Source of the DNA: Physcomitrium patens
Lineage: Eukaryota > Streptophyta > Bryopsida > Funariales > Funariaceae
Length of the DNA: 64,000 bases
Reading direction: 5' to 3'
Assembly (NCBI RefSeq): GCF_000002425.4
Contig: NC_037255.1
Coordinates: 2,611,847 to 2,675,846, forward strand
Part shown: positions 47,695 to 61,196 of the stretch, one piece after another
How positions within the stretch are numbered: the first letter of the stretch is position 1
Layout: every line of letters starts with the position of its first letter
Translations under genes and position numbers: made by a program
The notes under the pieces: generated by a model
What the model saw: the letters and a program-made list of their open reading frames with translations, nothing else
Database searches by the model: none
Told to the model about the DNA's origin: nothing

Positions 47695-50580
47695 AAACTC
47701 TAATAGGAGGAGTGCCCTTCAAACTAACTTATATTATCATTCGCCCAATAGTGAAAAAGGGATACAAGGTTTTGATCAGAAGACCGTGGTTATATGGAGC
47801 GAAAGTAAAGACGAACTAGTACCATCACGAACTGAAGTTCAAGGACCTTCGAGGTCCAGCACAGAAGCCAATAATCGTAAGTTGGAAGAAGGTTCAACAC
47901 CTAGGAAAGACCCCTCCGACTGACCAAGGTGACACGTCGGAGACTTTCGAAACTTCCTTGACTGATTTGAAGGACCCTTATGATGTAAGTTATCTGACAT
48001 GTTACCTAGTTGATGAGGATGAGGAAGACTCAGGAAACGAAGATCCCGAGTCTGAGAAAAATCTGGACTTAGCTCGACTGGGAATAAGTTCGACCAGTCA
48101 TGTCGAAGGCATCGTCAACCCAGATGATTGTCTCGACATTGATTTGGGCAAAGGGAAGACCTTGAAGGTTTTCAAATATATAATCCTAGAAGAACTTCAA
48201 TCATGTGGAGAAATATTCTTAAAATATCATGACATCTTCGCCTGGAGCATTGAGCAGATGCCAGGGATTTCGAAGGAGTATGGGGAACACCGAATCGATT
48301 TAGTCGAGGGAGCAATCCCTGTACGCCAGAGACAGCGAAGAGAAAACCCAAAATACTCCCTGTTGGTGAAGGATGAGATTGAGAAATACTTGAAGGCTGG
48401 GATAATTTTCCCAGTACTATCCAGTGAATGGGTATCACCCATTGTGGTAGTTCTCAAGAAGAATGGGAAAATTCGGGTATGTCAAGATTTTCGAAAGCTA
48501 AATTCGGTAACTAAGAAGGACCATCACCCTCTTCCTTTCATAGATCAGGTTTTGGACCAGGTGGCAAGACATGAATGCTATTCCTTCTTAGATGGATTCT
48601 CAGGTTATAATCAAGTTTCCATTCGAGAAGAAGATAAGGATAAAACCACCTTCACAACCGATTGGGGTACCTTTGCATACAACCGAATGCTCTTCGGACT
48701 GTGCAACGCACCTGCAACCTTCCAGCGATTAATGAATACCATCTTCAAGGACTTCCTATGAAAGTTTGTGGAGGTCTTCATAGATGATTTCTGTATTTTT
48801 GGGAAGAGAGAAGATCATCTGAAACACCTAGGAATCACCTTCGAAAGATGTAGGCAGATGTATCTAGCCTTACATCCGGAGAAGTGTTTCTTCTTCATGA
48901 AAGAAGGTATCCTTCTTGGCCACAGGGTGTCAGAGAGAGGAATAGAGGTGGACCAGACGAAGATCAAGGTCATAAAAGACTTAGAACCACCCAAGAATAT
49001 TCGTGAGTTAAGAGGATTTCTAGGTCATATTGGTTACTATCGAAGGTTTGTACAAAGCTATGCCACTTTGGCTGCGCCTTTGACCAAGTTATTAGAGAAA
49101 GATCAATATTATGACTGGACTGCGAAATAGGAGAGAGCCTACTTAGTCCTGAAGGAAGCACTGATGGAAGGCACCAGTCCTTCAAGCACCAGTCTGGAAG
49201 AGACCTTTCCATGTGTACGTGGATACGTCCTCTTTCACAATAGGCACAATTCTCAGTCAGAAAGACGAAGACGGGAAGGACCATCCGGTTTACTATGCAA
49301 GTCGACAGCTTAACGCTGCTGAGAAGAATTACACCACCACAGAATGGAAAGCGTTGGGAATGGTGTACTCGTGCAGAAAATTTCGGACATACCTTCTTGG
49401 GTACACATTCGTGTTTCATGTTGATCATTCTCTTCTTCAGTATTTAGTGAAGAAGGCGGACTTATCTGGAAGAATAGCCAGATGGGTGTTACTCCTTCAA
49501 GAATTTGATTATACAGTACAGGTTAAGAAGGGGAGTACACAAGCGAATGCGAACTATCTGTCTCGTCTTCAAACAGAAGAGCAAAAGAAAGAAATCCTGG
49601 ATGATTTCCCAAATGAAGATCTGTTGCAGACTACACGATACATGGACGAATACAGGTATCTTCAAACAATACAGTGCCTTGAAGGATAGGACCCTGTACA
49701 GAGATCTGTGTTCATTCACAAAATGAGCCCATATGAACTCAAGAAGGATATTCTATTCAAGATGGGAGCAGACGAAGAGCTTCGAAGATGCCTAGAAAGC
49801 TGTGAAGTGGGAGGTGTCATCGAAGCATTACACTCGGAAGCAGCTGGGAGACACTACGCACTAAAGAATACAGTTAAGAAGATCCTGGCTGCAGGATATT
49901 GGTGGCCGACCATGTATAAGGACACCCATGACTATATCCAAAGGTGTGATGCATGTCAACGAGTTGGAAGGCCGACACCTTCCACTCAATGGCCATTGTG
50001 TCCTATACTACCTTTAGCCCCCTTTGAGAAATGGGGAATTGACTTTGTAGGCCCCATTCAACCCGTTACTTAATATACTCGGAAGCGGTATATTCTGGTT
50101 GCAACAGACTACTCAACAAAGATGGTTGAAGCGGAAGCAACTCGGAAGGACGATGCTGCGACCGTTGCGGAGTTCTTCTTCTGAAACGTCATTTCCCGTT
50201 ATGGGTGTCCGTTGGAATTGGTTAGTGACCGAGATTGCTTGTCAGTAGAAGAGAGTCAAGAAGTGAGGTTCTTACAGCTGACACAATTAGAAGAAAACAG
50301 AGACGAAGCGAGAGATTTCACCCTGGACATTCAGGAGAGAAGGAAGAAGAACCACGATAACAAGATACGGAAGATAGATTTGAAGGACGGAGATTTAGTC
50401 CTTTTCTATGACAGTAGACATTTCAAATTCCCAGGCAAGCTACATCTTCGATGAATAGGCCCGTACAAGGTAACCAAGATCTATGAGAATGGATCACTGC
50501 AGCTTGAAGATCTCGCAAGAAATCCCTTCGCCAATCGAGTGAATGGCTGGAGGGTGAAAAAGTACCACGGGTAACGAAGA
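47695..50580 (+). pseudogene. Element K pol: RT, RNase H, integrase
   Basis: RT lies at 47,958-49,130 (SEWVSPIVVVLKKNGKIRVC, FLDGFSGYNQ, FGLCNAPATFQ), RNase H at 49,213-49,689 (YASRQLNAAEKNYTTTE), the integrase zinc-binding domain and core start at 49,708-50,073 (YWWPTMYKD, CDACQRVGR, WGIDFVGP) and the basic C-terminal part to about 50,575 (GDLVLFYDSR). The integrase is shorter than usual. A purine tract GAGAAAGGGGG (50,887-50,897) precedes the 3' LTR. Confidence 0.9.
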
Positions 50581-50899
50581 CTGTCATCAAGAGGTGGCAA
50601 CAAATTCGCGAAGATCCCTTTTCGGAAGGGTATTACCAAGACTATCTTCGGGATGGGGAGGGTACCTTCGACCCTCGCAAGAACGAAACCTTAGAAGGCG
50701 AACGAGCAAAAGAAGATTCAGGAGATAGTTGCCGCTAGAAGCTCTATTCTGAAGGCAGCAGGACTTGCACAATTTCTGAGTCTCGAAGATGTGAATGATT
50801 GCAAGAACATGTAAGGGAAGAGAAACGAGACAAAGAAAGATAAACAGAAGATTCCATGAATATTGTTTGCGGGGTCACAAACATTTGAGAAAGGGGGCA

Positions 50900-51789
50900 T
50901 GTGGTGCCTAAGAAAATCATTTATTTTAAATTTTATAGAAATAGATTAGGAAAGATCTGAAGAAGAAGCTGTTAAGTAAGAAGATAGGAGATAAACAGTG
51001 AATTAGGAATATAGTGTTAGAAGACTGAAGAGAAGGTCAAAATCTCGAAGATGGTTATCTTGAAGATCTTCAGAAATTTACATTTGGAAGATGACCTTCA
51101 AACAGACCTTCGACCTTCGAGATTAGTGTATCCACAGTTATAACAGATTTCAGTTAGTTAGTTAGAGGTAGGTAGTTAGACCTTTCCGAACTGGAGTAGT
51201 ATAAATAGAGAGGGATCTGAGGAAATCAGGATCCTTTGTTCCGGTGGCTGTAGCTATTGAAGGTTGAATTCAGATTTCCTCGTCGATACTCTGAGACTCA
51301 AGCAGCTTGGTGCTCATCTCTTTTGGTAGTTGAAGCTTTGTGGGAGTAAGTCCCTGTACACAGTGAAGATCCTTGTCTTGGAGGCAAGAGTAGTTGTGTG
51401 GCATCCATAGTAGCATTGAAGGTAGCACACTTCGAGGAAGGTGTTATTCCCTTGCAGTAGACTGCCAAATCGAGAGGACCTGCCTTCAGATTGAGTTTCT
51501 GAGCTCGGAATAAAGTAATCATCCATCTCAAGAGACTTTGTTTCATTCCAAATAAGAGAGGATTTGAGTAGAGAAACTAGAAGATTGTGTATCTGAAGAC
51601 CTGTTTAGAACTGGCCTTCAACTCGTTGGGTTATGTCTATCACCCAAGAGTCTAAACTAAGAGTGAAGTGACTGAATGAAGAAGATGTGGCATATTTGCA
51701 AGCTATTTGAGATCTTTGACCATTTTCCTCGTGGGATCGACCTGTATTCACCATATACCTACAATCTTGTGGTTTTGTGAGTCGTTACA
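50900..51789 (+). repeat. Element K 3' LTR
   Basis: 890 bp, partner of 43,726-44,615, with TATAAATA at 51,200-51,207. Followed by the target duplication CCTTA. Confidence 0.95.
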
Positions 51790-51794
51790 CCTTA

Positions 51795-53666
51795 GACTCT
51801 TCTTTTATGAATGCTCATCTATAAGATTTCTTATAATTACTTATATATGGTTTATAAGGACTTATGTAAAAAGATGTGTAAAAATTCGTATCTTTCTTAG
51901 AGATGTTGAAAGTACATATAGAAGAAATACTAAGATTTTTTATTTATTTTTATAAAACCTTATTTGATATTTTTTATAAAAATTATTATAAGATACTACT
52001 ATTAATTAAAATCAAAGAAGCATTACACACTCATATAAGTTGAATAAGAAAAAAATCAAACAAATTAGTCTTTTATTTATTATCAGATAATTTACAAAAT
52101 AAAAAATATTTGGAGATTTTATAAAGTCCTTAAAAATATATAAAAACTTTTTTATATCTTTGAAGTTTTGAAGGTTTTTTGTTTTAATCGTAAATATATT
52201 TTTATAAGAATTAGATGAATTAAAAGCTGTAAATAAAATTAACCAAATCTTTAGATTGAAAATATTGAACTATTGCATTGAAATTAGTAGTTCTCAAGTT
52301 AGTTGGTGATTTTTGTAATAGATAGGTATATTTAGTAGTATATTTATTTAGATAAATAAAAATAATTAGAAATAAATAGAAGTAGGTTAAATTATTGATA
52401 TCTTATTAAAAATCTTCATAGACTTTACACATGTTTATAAGTGATAGGTAAGTTGAAAACTTGGCTAACAAGTTGGTCACATGCCACATATTTAACAACT
52501 TATAATACAAATTGGCCATGTGGCGCACATGTCAAAAACTTATCCTAAAAATTAGACATATGTCTTACAAATTGGACACATGTCATATGGCATATATAAC
52601 AATTCTACATAGTTCTTTTAGTAAATAGTATATATAGAGGAAAGAATGAGGCCTTCCTTATTACTATCAACGTCTTTCTTTTATTCTATCTTAGTTCAAG
52701 ACTTCTTAATCCTTTTGAATTTGGCAATATCCATTCTAGTTTCAATTTTACATCTATCTTTTACTTGTCTATTTTATATCTTTAGGTGATTAAAAAGTAT
52801 ATAGTTATTTTTAGAATTTTTTTATCATTCACGTTTAAAATATATATATATTATAAAAAATTATAAGATTACAATATAATAGTATCTACTAGAGTAGAAT
52901 TTTAAAAAATAATAAAATAATAATTTATTTATAGAATTAAGTAAAAAGAAATTGAATAGTATTAAATTTATTAATAACATATAAATATATTTGTGGTTGA
53001 AATAATAAACCAAATTGATAAAAATCTATACTCTGTTGCAATTCTAATCTTAATCTTACATCTTTTGTGTATATAAAATATTTTGGTTTTTAATTTTTTC
53101 TATATCAGAGCCCATATAAAACCTCTAAATAAGTCATATTTGAATTTATTTCTATTAATGAACAGAATTTGTTTTGATGGTTTATGGTTTATACTTTCTA
53201 TGTCTTAAGTTTATTAATATAATATAATCTCAATTGAAATTAAAATGATCTAAAGATATAATAGATTATAATCTTACTTTTACATCTAATAAAAACATAT
53301 TACATATCAAAAAAAAAAAAAACAAACAAACAAACTGTAGGATTGAGTTAGGTAAATTTTTGTATAGAGAGTAAAATTATAGATACAATATTGGCCTTTA
53401 AATAGTAAGTTTTGAATAATTATTGAGTTAATATATAGATTCTTGAATTAAGAAATTATAATTGATATTTTATTTATTTTATCAATTTTGCAATAATGCA
53501 ATGGATCTTAAAACAAAAAGAATTATAATCCATTTATTTCTTTATATTATCATTTTTTGTATATTTTATGTGACAAAGTTAATAAAATAAATTAAAAAAA
53601 TTTTATTCTTTAAGTAATACTTAATTAATTTTTAAAAATTAATTTATTTAAAAAAAATTATAAAAT

Positions 53667-53704
<38 letters not shown>

Positions 53705-56500
53705 CTTATAAGATAAACATAATATAAATCATATCTAAGAATTTCTTATATTAATCCTTTTACTTATTTTCTTTTGCATAAAGTCATTTTAACCCTATAT
53801 ACTCTTATAAAATCAATTTTTTTCTTTTTAAATTATTTTTTTAAAATAAAAATTACTTTGTGAATAATATTGCAAATATAAAATTAATAAATCTTAAATA
53901 ATTATTTTTATTAAAGTCTATAGGTCAGCTAATCACTATTATTTATTTATTTAAAATCAACCTTCACTACTCACCTACACTTTTGATTTCCAACCAACAC
54001 TCAACTTGTCTACAATTTTGTTACCTTCTTGACCTTTATTCAAATCTTAATCACCTTCTATATTCTATATTATATTTTCAATTTCTTATATAAAAAGAAT
54101 TATTTTTTCTTATCTTCTTTATTCCATTATTATTTCTATTATTGTCAAGTTGGAAGCTTTGAATTATTTTTTAAAATTATATTCTTTAGTCTCCTTGATT
54201 CTCATATGAAGCAACTAAAAATTTGTTTTTATCCGTTACAGCTATCTTGTTGTATCATTCTATTTTTTTTCTTTTTATTTTCCATGTTAAAATGCAAGAA
54301 TTTCTATTATATTATCATCTTATATTTTAGGAGTTTCTACATTTTTTTATCTTATAATTATATTAATTACAAGTTCTAATCCCATTTTTTTTTATGGATA
54401 TTGTAATCTTTTTACAACATGACTTTGCATCAAGTTGTATAAATTTTCAATTCTTTATCAGCACTTCAAGCACTAGAAGCTTGAATTTTATTTTATTAAT
54501 ATTAATATTAATATTAATATATTTAAATTACAATGAATTAGGATGCCTTAAAATCTAGATAAAAAAAATGCAAGAATTGATTTTGCTAATAGTAATCTAA
54601 AAGTTGATACTACTCTACATGCTCATTAATTCAATTTCTAATCAAGAAATTTTGAGATAATTGAGAACTTGAATATTTTATAAAGAACATTAAAAATTAT
54701 CAGTCTTTTATAATTTCTATTTTTGAATCCCATAAAAAGTTTTTGTAATTATAAATAAACTACTTCCAAGCTACTTAATCAATTATCAACTAGTTTTATT
54801 TCCTACCTGACTTAACACAATTATAATGAACCAATGCCATTATTCTTATAAATTCTTAATTCACTCAGATTAAATACTATAATTTTAATAAGAATCTATA
54901 GAAAGTTGTTACTAAATACTAAATACACAAGTAACAAACAAGGATAAATGATTAATGATTTTTGTAGGGTATGAAAGCACTTTTAGTTCATTTATCTTTT
55001 GATTCTTCTATTCTACCATCACAATAATTATTTCAATTATAAAGAAATTTCTTGCACATTAATCTACCAAAGATAACTCCAATTGTTATCTATAACAACA
55101 ATATCCTTGTCCTTTGTAAATCTTTTGTCTTTTCTACTCTATTAACTTTTATTATTAATAATTGCTTTTTTGTACATTCTCTACAAAATTGTTGTTCCTA
55201 ATCTCCTGCATTTTATGCATTTGATAAATTTATTTATCCAAAATTACAATATCATCAATAAGTCTCCTACTAGCACCTAGATATCTATCACTAAATAATC
55301 TATTCTTTGTATCTCTATTTTATCAAGAATTTATTTACTTACATTATACACCAATACACTCACTTACACATATACATCAATTTTTTTTTTATATTTTAAG
55401 TACACGCAATATATAGATATATATATATATATATATATATCCAAAAAATATGCATTCTAAAAATAAAATCTATAAAAGAAGAAAAAAAAAATCTAAAACT
55501 TTTCTTCAAAGATGTCAATAATGTCTATTGCAACCATCATCTTTTTAAATCAAACATAAGCTATTGATATGCTAGAATATTTTAGTTGATATTAGAAAAT
55601 ATTTAAATTAATGTCTTAGAATCTTTTAGGTGATATCTTGATTAGACATTTTTTACAATATATATATTCTATTTTTTTTTTCATTTTTTTATTTTTTACA
55701 CTATTGCTTTCTAAATGAGTTTATTCAATCTTCTTCTTAGAATATTGAACTATCAACAAAGACTTTTCTTTTAACTAATTTGTTTTAAATATAAAATTCT
55801 AATAACGTTTTTAATTTTTTTTAGATAATATAACTTATCATCTTCAACTAAATATCCTTATTTTTTTTAAAAAAAATATTTATACTCTAACATCCACTCT
55901 TTCCAAACCTACAAATATTTTGATATGTGCCAAAATCTTAACACATAATAATCTTTCCAAACCTACAAATATTAAAATAAAATTAATCACTACATCATCA
56001 ATTTTTATTTTTTGATTGAATTATTTGGACTAAGAAGCTTTAAACTCTTTATTACTAAACCATCCATTTCTTCTTTCAAATCATTTTATCTATATTTTTG
56101 CTATTAAAATTTTTAATATTGTTCCATTTAATTTTTAAAGTGAATAAGCTGCATTTTTATGCACACTTACTACTACATGTATATTGAAAGGTGCAATAGT
56201 CTTTAAAAGAGTGCTCTTTGTTCTACTTCACCAATTAGGATTCCATCAATTTTTAAAACCCCTCTCTTCTGTTGTTTGATTAAACAGAATACATGCTTTG
56301 TTATAAAATACAAATATATAAATTTGAAATATTTTATACGTGATGTAATAAATATTAAGAGATATAATTAAAATACAATAAAAATCTAATGAGTTTATAT
56401 GGCTATACTATTTCTTACATTTGTTTTCTTTCCTCGAAATATTCCCTATCGATCAATAAACTTGTCTGCTTCTGAAGCAGTAATGAATCAATTAAGAAGC
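51795..56500. other. AT-rich non-coding stretch with microsatellites and one decayed LTR
   Basis: No convincing gene. It holds a degenerate family D LTR (52,314-52,830), (TA)n runs at 53,669-53,702 and 55,409-55,440, and a (TTAATA)n run near 54,490-54,522. A 116-codon Phe/Tyr/Ile-rich frame at 54,029-54,379 is compatible with AT-rich chance sequence. Confidence 0.7.
52314..52830 (+). repeat. Decayed family D LTR
   Basis: Shares the family D order: AAGTTGGTCACATGCCACA, AATTGGCCATGTGG, TATATATAGAGG, and ATTTGGCAATATCCATTCTAG. No internal region follows and the ends are blurred. A very old solo or truncated copy. Confidence 0.65.
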
Positions 56501-56641
56501 AAAGAATCAATTCTTAACATTCAAAACTTTACAATCATGATTATTTTGAATATGCTAAACAACTAACTCTACTACCATTGCTATACAATACAATATGCTA
56601 TTACTAAGCTTGAAATCATTTCGTTGCAGACAAGAAACATG

Positions 56642-56647
56642 TTTATT
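56642..56647 (-). terminator. Possible polyadenylation signal of the NCL-type gene
   Basis: AATAAA on the minus strand, about 975 bases after the stop codon and close to where the sequence turns AT-rich. No transcript evidence; other signals are possible. Confidence 0.25.
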
Positions 56648-57622
56648 GCAACATAAGCACACTGTACAGCATCCACTTCCTAGGAGAAAAGGAATTTCAA
56701 CGTTTTCAGTGATTCATTCACAGGTTTCTTCATGTTCTTCAGTCACATCTGTTGCATCCAAAAACCATAATTAAAAAGTGCAACTCTGATCAGGGAACTC
56801 TCAGTACACAGGACTTAGTTTGCAAGCAAGCTTCGGTCCATTGTTTGTTTTTCAGGCCTCAATTCGTCGTTTGTGAATTGGGCACTACGCTATGTTGCAT
56901 TCCGCGTCGGCTGCTTCGTTGCAGACTATTATTGCACAGATTAACCTCGTTTTCAAGCCGTTATCAGTAGTGTAATTTAAGTTCTGATGAGTCTGGATAT
57001 AGAAATATATGTTAACTCATACAATTGTTCAGCTTCACTAGAAGTAAAGTCCTGCGGTTTTTGTTCCCATTCATTTCTAGGATTGGTATGATCTATGTTG
57101 GAACCCATATACTGCGCACCAGGGAGTTACAAACAGATGCTCCTGTATTGAATAATACCGTCAACCATGAATGGAACTGCTGACTGCCGACACAGTCTAG
57201 AATATTGAAGATCACTGGGGAAAAAGCATCGAAAAGCAACGGCAATAACTCTAAATCTTTCGCAACAGGCACAAAGTGTAGAGCCATTGAGCTACATATT
57301 GGAGATGGTAAAGCCAATTGAGTCTTTTTGTTTTAAAAGAGTACAATTTCTTCACAACATTTACATTCAAGGCTAAGCTGGTAGGATTCGAAAATGTACG
57401 CTGGTGTTTAGTGGTCATTCACAACACTCACCACGCCGTCAGTCAAGCAGCAGACTGAAGGGTGCGGCCACCGCTAATTTCAGAAAATTGGTCGGCGACA
57501 TTCTTCCGTTGGCGGAGCAAGCGTGCTGACAGCAAACCCATCTTCAAAGATGCTAACCTCTGTGGTTGTTTGTTCGTTCCAGGTAACTCAGTTACATTGA
57601 GCATGTCTTCACTTGAGAAGAC

Positions 57623-60600
57623 TTAGTGCCATCCACAAACGAAATCTAAGAATACTACCAGTCCAACTGACAGAGGGTAGAGAGCCAAGCCAATGAATGC
57701 CATCCAAAGAGGGAAGGTTGTCCTAAATGCTGCCACTGTACCCATGATAAAAGTCGCAAAGAAAATCACGGATATCTCAGCCGAAAAGTCCCACAATAGG
57801 CCTCGGAAGTACACAATAGTCAAGAAAATTCCCAAGCATAAGGTGTTGTTCATGGTGACGGCACCGTAGATCTGCAACGAAGGCAAAAATCAGACTCTGC
57901 ACCTTGCAGCATGACAAAATCGTACACAAAATGACAAGGATAACACTCAAATTAAATTTTCACGGCCAGAAAATGGAAATGTTCGTCCACAACTGACATC
58001 GGAAAACGTAAGCTTCCGCATGAAAAGGAAACCTTGACAGTTCAATACGTCATTCTGAGTGGCGCATTCTCTCGAGCAAGAATGAAGCAATAGGTGCCGC
58101 AGTCTAAGCTAACCAGATAACCTGCCCATCTCGATAATGAAGAGGTAGGAGCAACGTACCTGAGAGTAGGTCATGGAGATGTTTTTCTTGCGTTTCCTCT
58201 TGGCAAAGATGAGAGAAGAGATTGCTTCGCTGGAGTTAGTTGCTAAAGGTGTAGCAATGAAGGAGATGAAGAATGGCGAAATCCCAGAGGCTTTGGAAAA
58301 GCCACCGATTGCGTCAACTAAGGGATCAGCAAAGATGGCAGCGACTGCAGCTCCAGCGATCAAATAGCAAATCGCTTTGGCGATGACCTGGCCCCTGGTG
58401 GGGGTCCCTTTGCTCTCATCATCCTCCTCATCTTCAATAGAGTCTTCCTCTAATGAAGCCAGGTCGAATTTGGCGTTCTGCATCCACAAATCAATTTTTA
58501 GCTGGGTGAGTATAACTCCACGTTACAAGAAGGGGTACTCCCACAACCAGTAACTGAATTTTGATTAGGGCAGGTTCAAGCTGTAACTCTTCCATACGCG
58601 TGCTATTGTTTAGCAACAGGTGTAGCCCCAAATGATTCACATGCCGGGGGCATGATGAAGATACATCTTAAGATAGAACAACGATATTTTGTTGCTTGAA
58701 GCTGCGACACAGTTAACGACCACGAAATTGATTCCACACCTGAGCCTCAAAGTCCCAGCCGTGGTGATCAGAGGACTGGGAATCAATTGCGACAGCGCCA
58801 TTCTTTTTCTTGGTGGCGGTTGAGGAGGACTTCATCCACCTCTTAATACCTTGCAGGAACTCATCTACTGAAATTCGGTTGTCCCTGGAGACATCGAACT
58901 CCGACATCCAATGCTGGAGTTCATCTTCATCAGGGACTTGACCGTTATGGCGCTCGATTCCTAATCCCAATATCAAACCCTTCAGCTCCGTCTTGGTGAG
59001 GTGTTTGTCGTTGTCGGGGTCAAAGTGACCAAATAACCTATCAAAGCGTTACAAGCATGTTAGAAGCGGGTCAATTTCAAGAATGCTTTCAGAACACTCC
59101 TGCTGTGAGAGCGGTGGTTGTTTAAAGTAAAACAATCAAATTTTCATTACCTATCAACGTCATGATTGCATGAGTGACACGAAAAGAAATAGAATACTCG
59201 CACTCGAAACTACAAACTTACTTCAGCAGCACCTCCTCGTTTGGTTCGCCAGAGGCCGTGAATAGATTGCCCCAGTTCTGTTGGTGCGTAAGGTGGGACA
59301 CTTTGTGAAGAGCATGACTTCTCCTGTACCTATGCTGGGCCCACATGATTCTCCTTTCCTGAATCCAGGGAGCAACAAGCTACATCCAACATAGACAACA
59401 AACTCTTCAGAGAAATGTACTCGGAGAAGCAAATAGAGATTACCAGCACAAACGATCCATCACAAACCCATCACCATCTTCGACGGAATTCGCTCTACCT
59501 GGTAGGTGCAGTAGCCGATGAGGCTTAGTCCTGAGATAATAGCTGCCAAGGCGATGAAAAAATTCCCTTCTGTGTTCAATCCGATCAAGCGGGGCAATTG
59601 TGCCACGATATAGGGCAAAAGCGTGGCCATCATAATCCAAGACGCCCATTTTGTTTGTTCGTCGCTGGTTACTCCCGTTTCTATTTTTCAGAAAACCCAG
59701 AAAATCGACTTCAATCAAATGCCATCAACGGAATCAAACTTCCGCAAGCGATTGATCGGCTTCGCCGAGTCAACAAGAAAGTCCAATTATGTTTGCTGAT
59801 TTTTTTCAACATAGACAGGAGAATAATCTGGCCACATGCCGGTTGATGTAGATTGAAGATACATTTACATAGATGGGAAACTTCATGCGAATATAAAATG
59901 GGTACCTGTCAGACTAAACCCTTTTGTTAACGTCCGATCCTTGGCCACAAGTTTGCCATTGGCTGGGTGCGGGATAAGATCACATCGGCCGAAAATAAGG
60001 CATGCTCCCCACAGTGCCGTGAGCAACATAACAGATGACCCGGCGACCAGGCCCATGCCCACAAGCACTTCCTGCTGGGCTTCCGCTTGGCTCGCACCCA
60101 ATCCGGAAACTGCATTACAGAACACCCATCATTCGTTAGTAAAAGTTCATAAAAAGAGCTAAAACTGAACAGACTCACTAAGTATCGGTCAATTTCGAGT
60201 TCTAGCTGCAACTCTGCAGTAGGGCACGGAAGAGCAAAAATGACCAAGGACAAGGAATGCCACGTGATGAAATTTAATCTTAAAAGAATTCAAGCACAGG
60301 AACACTCTCATCTGCCAGTAGCTAAAAACTTCTCACATCGACAACATCTCAGCAGCTTTCCAAGCTCTAATGTGGGTCGTGCAGGTACTTGGCCAGGAAA
60401 AGTCCTGAACCTAATCTCACTGCAACAAATCACCAGCACCACAACGCTGCAAAACCCACGCAACCGGCGGAAAAAACCAACACCCTGGTGGTTCCAAACC
60501 AGAGGGCACTTACCCGTAATGAGCAACGCATCAGGGAAGGCGCCGAGGATGGGCAAAACCAGGCCCCCAATGATCCCAGGGCTCATCACCGTCAAAAGAA

Positions 60601-60982
60601 GCTCACTCCCGTCAGACAGCAGCTGCGCGGCCTGGAGCAACATGTACCCATAGATCACGAGAAGGGCAGCGTTTCCGCCCAAGCTCACGGAGCAGGGCAA
60701 AATCCCGTAGTGCTCCTCGCACACGCCCCCCTCGGCAGTCCCCCACTTGCCGAAGAGCCGCCCGAGAGTTACCCATGGCTTCTCTTCCTCATTCTTCTGC
60801 AAAACCGACTTGATCTTCCATACATCATGCCCGTGGACGGTATCCATGGCTGAAACTTCATCTGCTCGCACGCTTCTGGATTGCAGAAACAGAAGCACCG
60901 CGAGCACTGACACGCTTGCGGCTAATACATGCCACCCTCTCGACATCATCGTGCTTCTCGTCACTCCCTCCGCTTCTTCCAC
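57623..60982 (-). CDS. NCL-type Na+/Ca2+ exchanger with two EF-hands (7 exons)
   Basis: Coding exons on the minus strand: 60,982-60,514; 60,109-59,906; 59,680-59,499; 59,379-59,222; 59,037-58,740; 58,477-58,160; 57,871-57,623. All introns are GT-AG, phases agree, and 625 codons result. The upstream ATG gives 625 residues; the ATGs at 60,949/60,946 give about 614 and put the signal peptide (residues 14-40) at the start, closer to the family's usual near-590 length. The first exchanger repeat is near residues 135-160 (GGLVLPILGAFPDALLI). EF-hand loops are D344-E355 (DPDNDKHLTKTE) and D386-E397 (DVSRDNRISVDE), both with Ca ligands in place. The second repeat is near 502-522 (GISPFFISFIATPLATNSSE). 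EF-hands between two exchanger halves are the NCL layout. Members exchange cation for calcium across membranes, the vacuolar membrane in Arabidopsis; location here is inferred. It looks functional. Confidence 0.92.
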
Positions 60983-61188
60983 CCCTCCCTGTGCAGATCA
61001 GGAGAGAAACCAACAGGCCCTTCCGTATCGTTGCCGTTGCAACTTAAGGATCGGGTAGCAGGCACAGGAAACGGTGCCACTGAATGCGTAGCCGCAGCGT
61101 CGGCGGAGGAACTGGAGAGAATAGTGGAAATTGATTTATTCATACCGCCCTGGACCCCTCTCCCTCTGCCTATCCCCCACTCCCCCAC

Positions 61189-61196
61189 CTTATATG
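61189..61196 (-). promoter_or_regulatory. Possible TATA box of the NCL-type gene
   Basis: ATATAAGG on the minus strand, about 210 bases upstream of the first ATG, in an otherwise GC-moderate, C/T-rich stretch. Position fits a core promoter with a 5' leader of about 180 bases; not tested. Confidence 0.35.

Larger units (their letters stand above)
43726..51789 (+). mobile_element. Element K: young Ty3/gypsy element, 8.06 kb
   Basis: Two 890-bp LTRs (43,726-44,615 and 50,900-51,789) are flanked by a perfect target duplication CCTTA (43,721-43,725 and 51,790-51,794). I count nine differences between the LTRs, about 1%, so it is the youngest element in the window. The order is gag and protease in one open frame, RT, RNase H, integrase; no chromodomain is seen. 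Its base composition is much less AT-rich than the older copies. Pol has about half a dozen breaks, so this copy is not intact. Confidence 0.95.

Noticed and set aside
54029-54379. Membrane protein gene (Phe/Ile/Tyr-rich 116-codon frame)
   Set aside because: The composition is what AT-rich random sequence gives, with no motif, no supporting neighbour and no conserved copy.
60389-60853. 154-codon plus-strand frame
   Set aside because: Antisense to exon 1 of the NCL-type gene, whose signal peptide, exchanger motif and splice sites support the minus strand.
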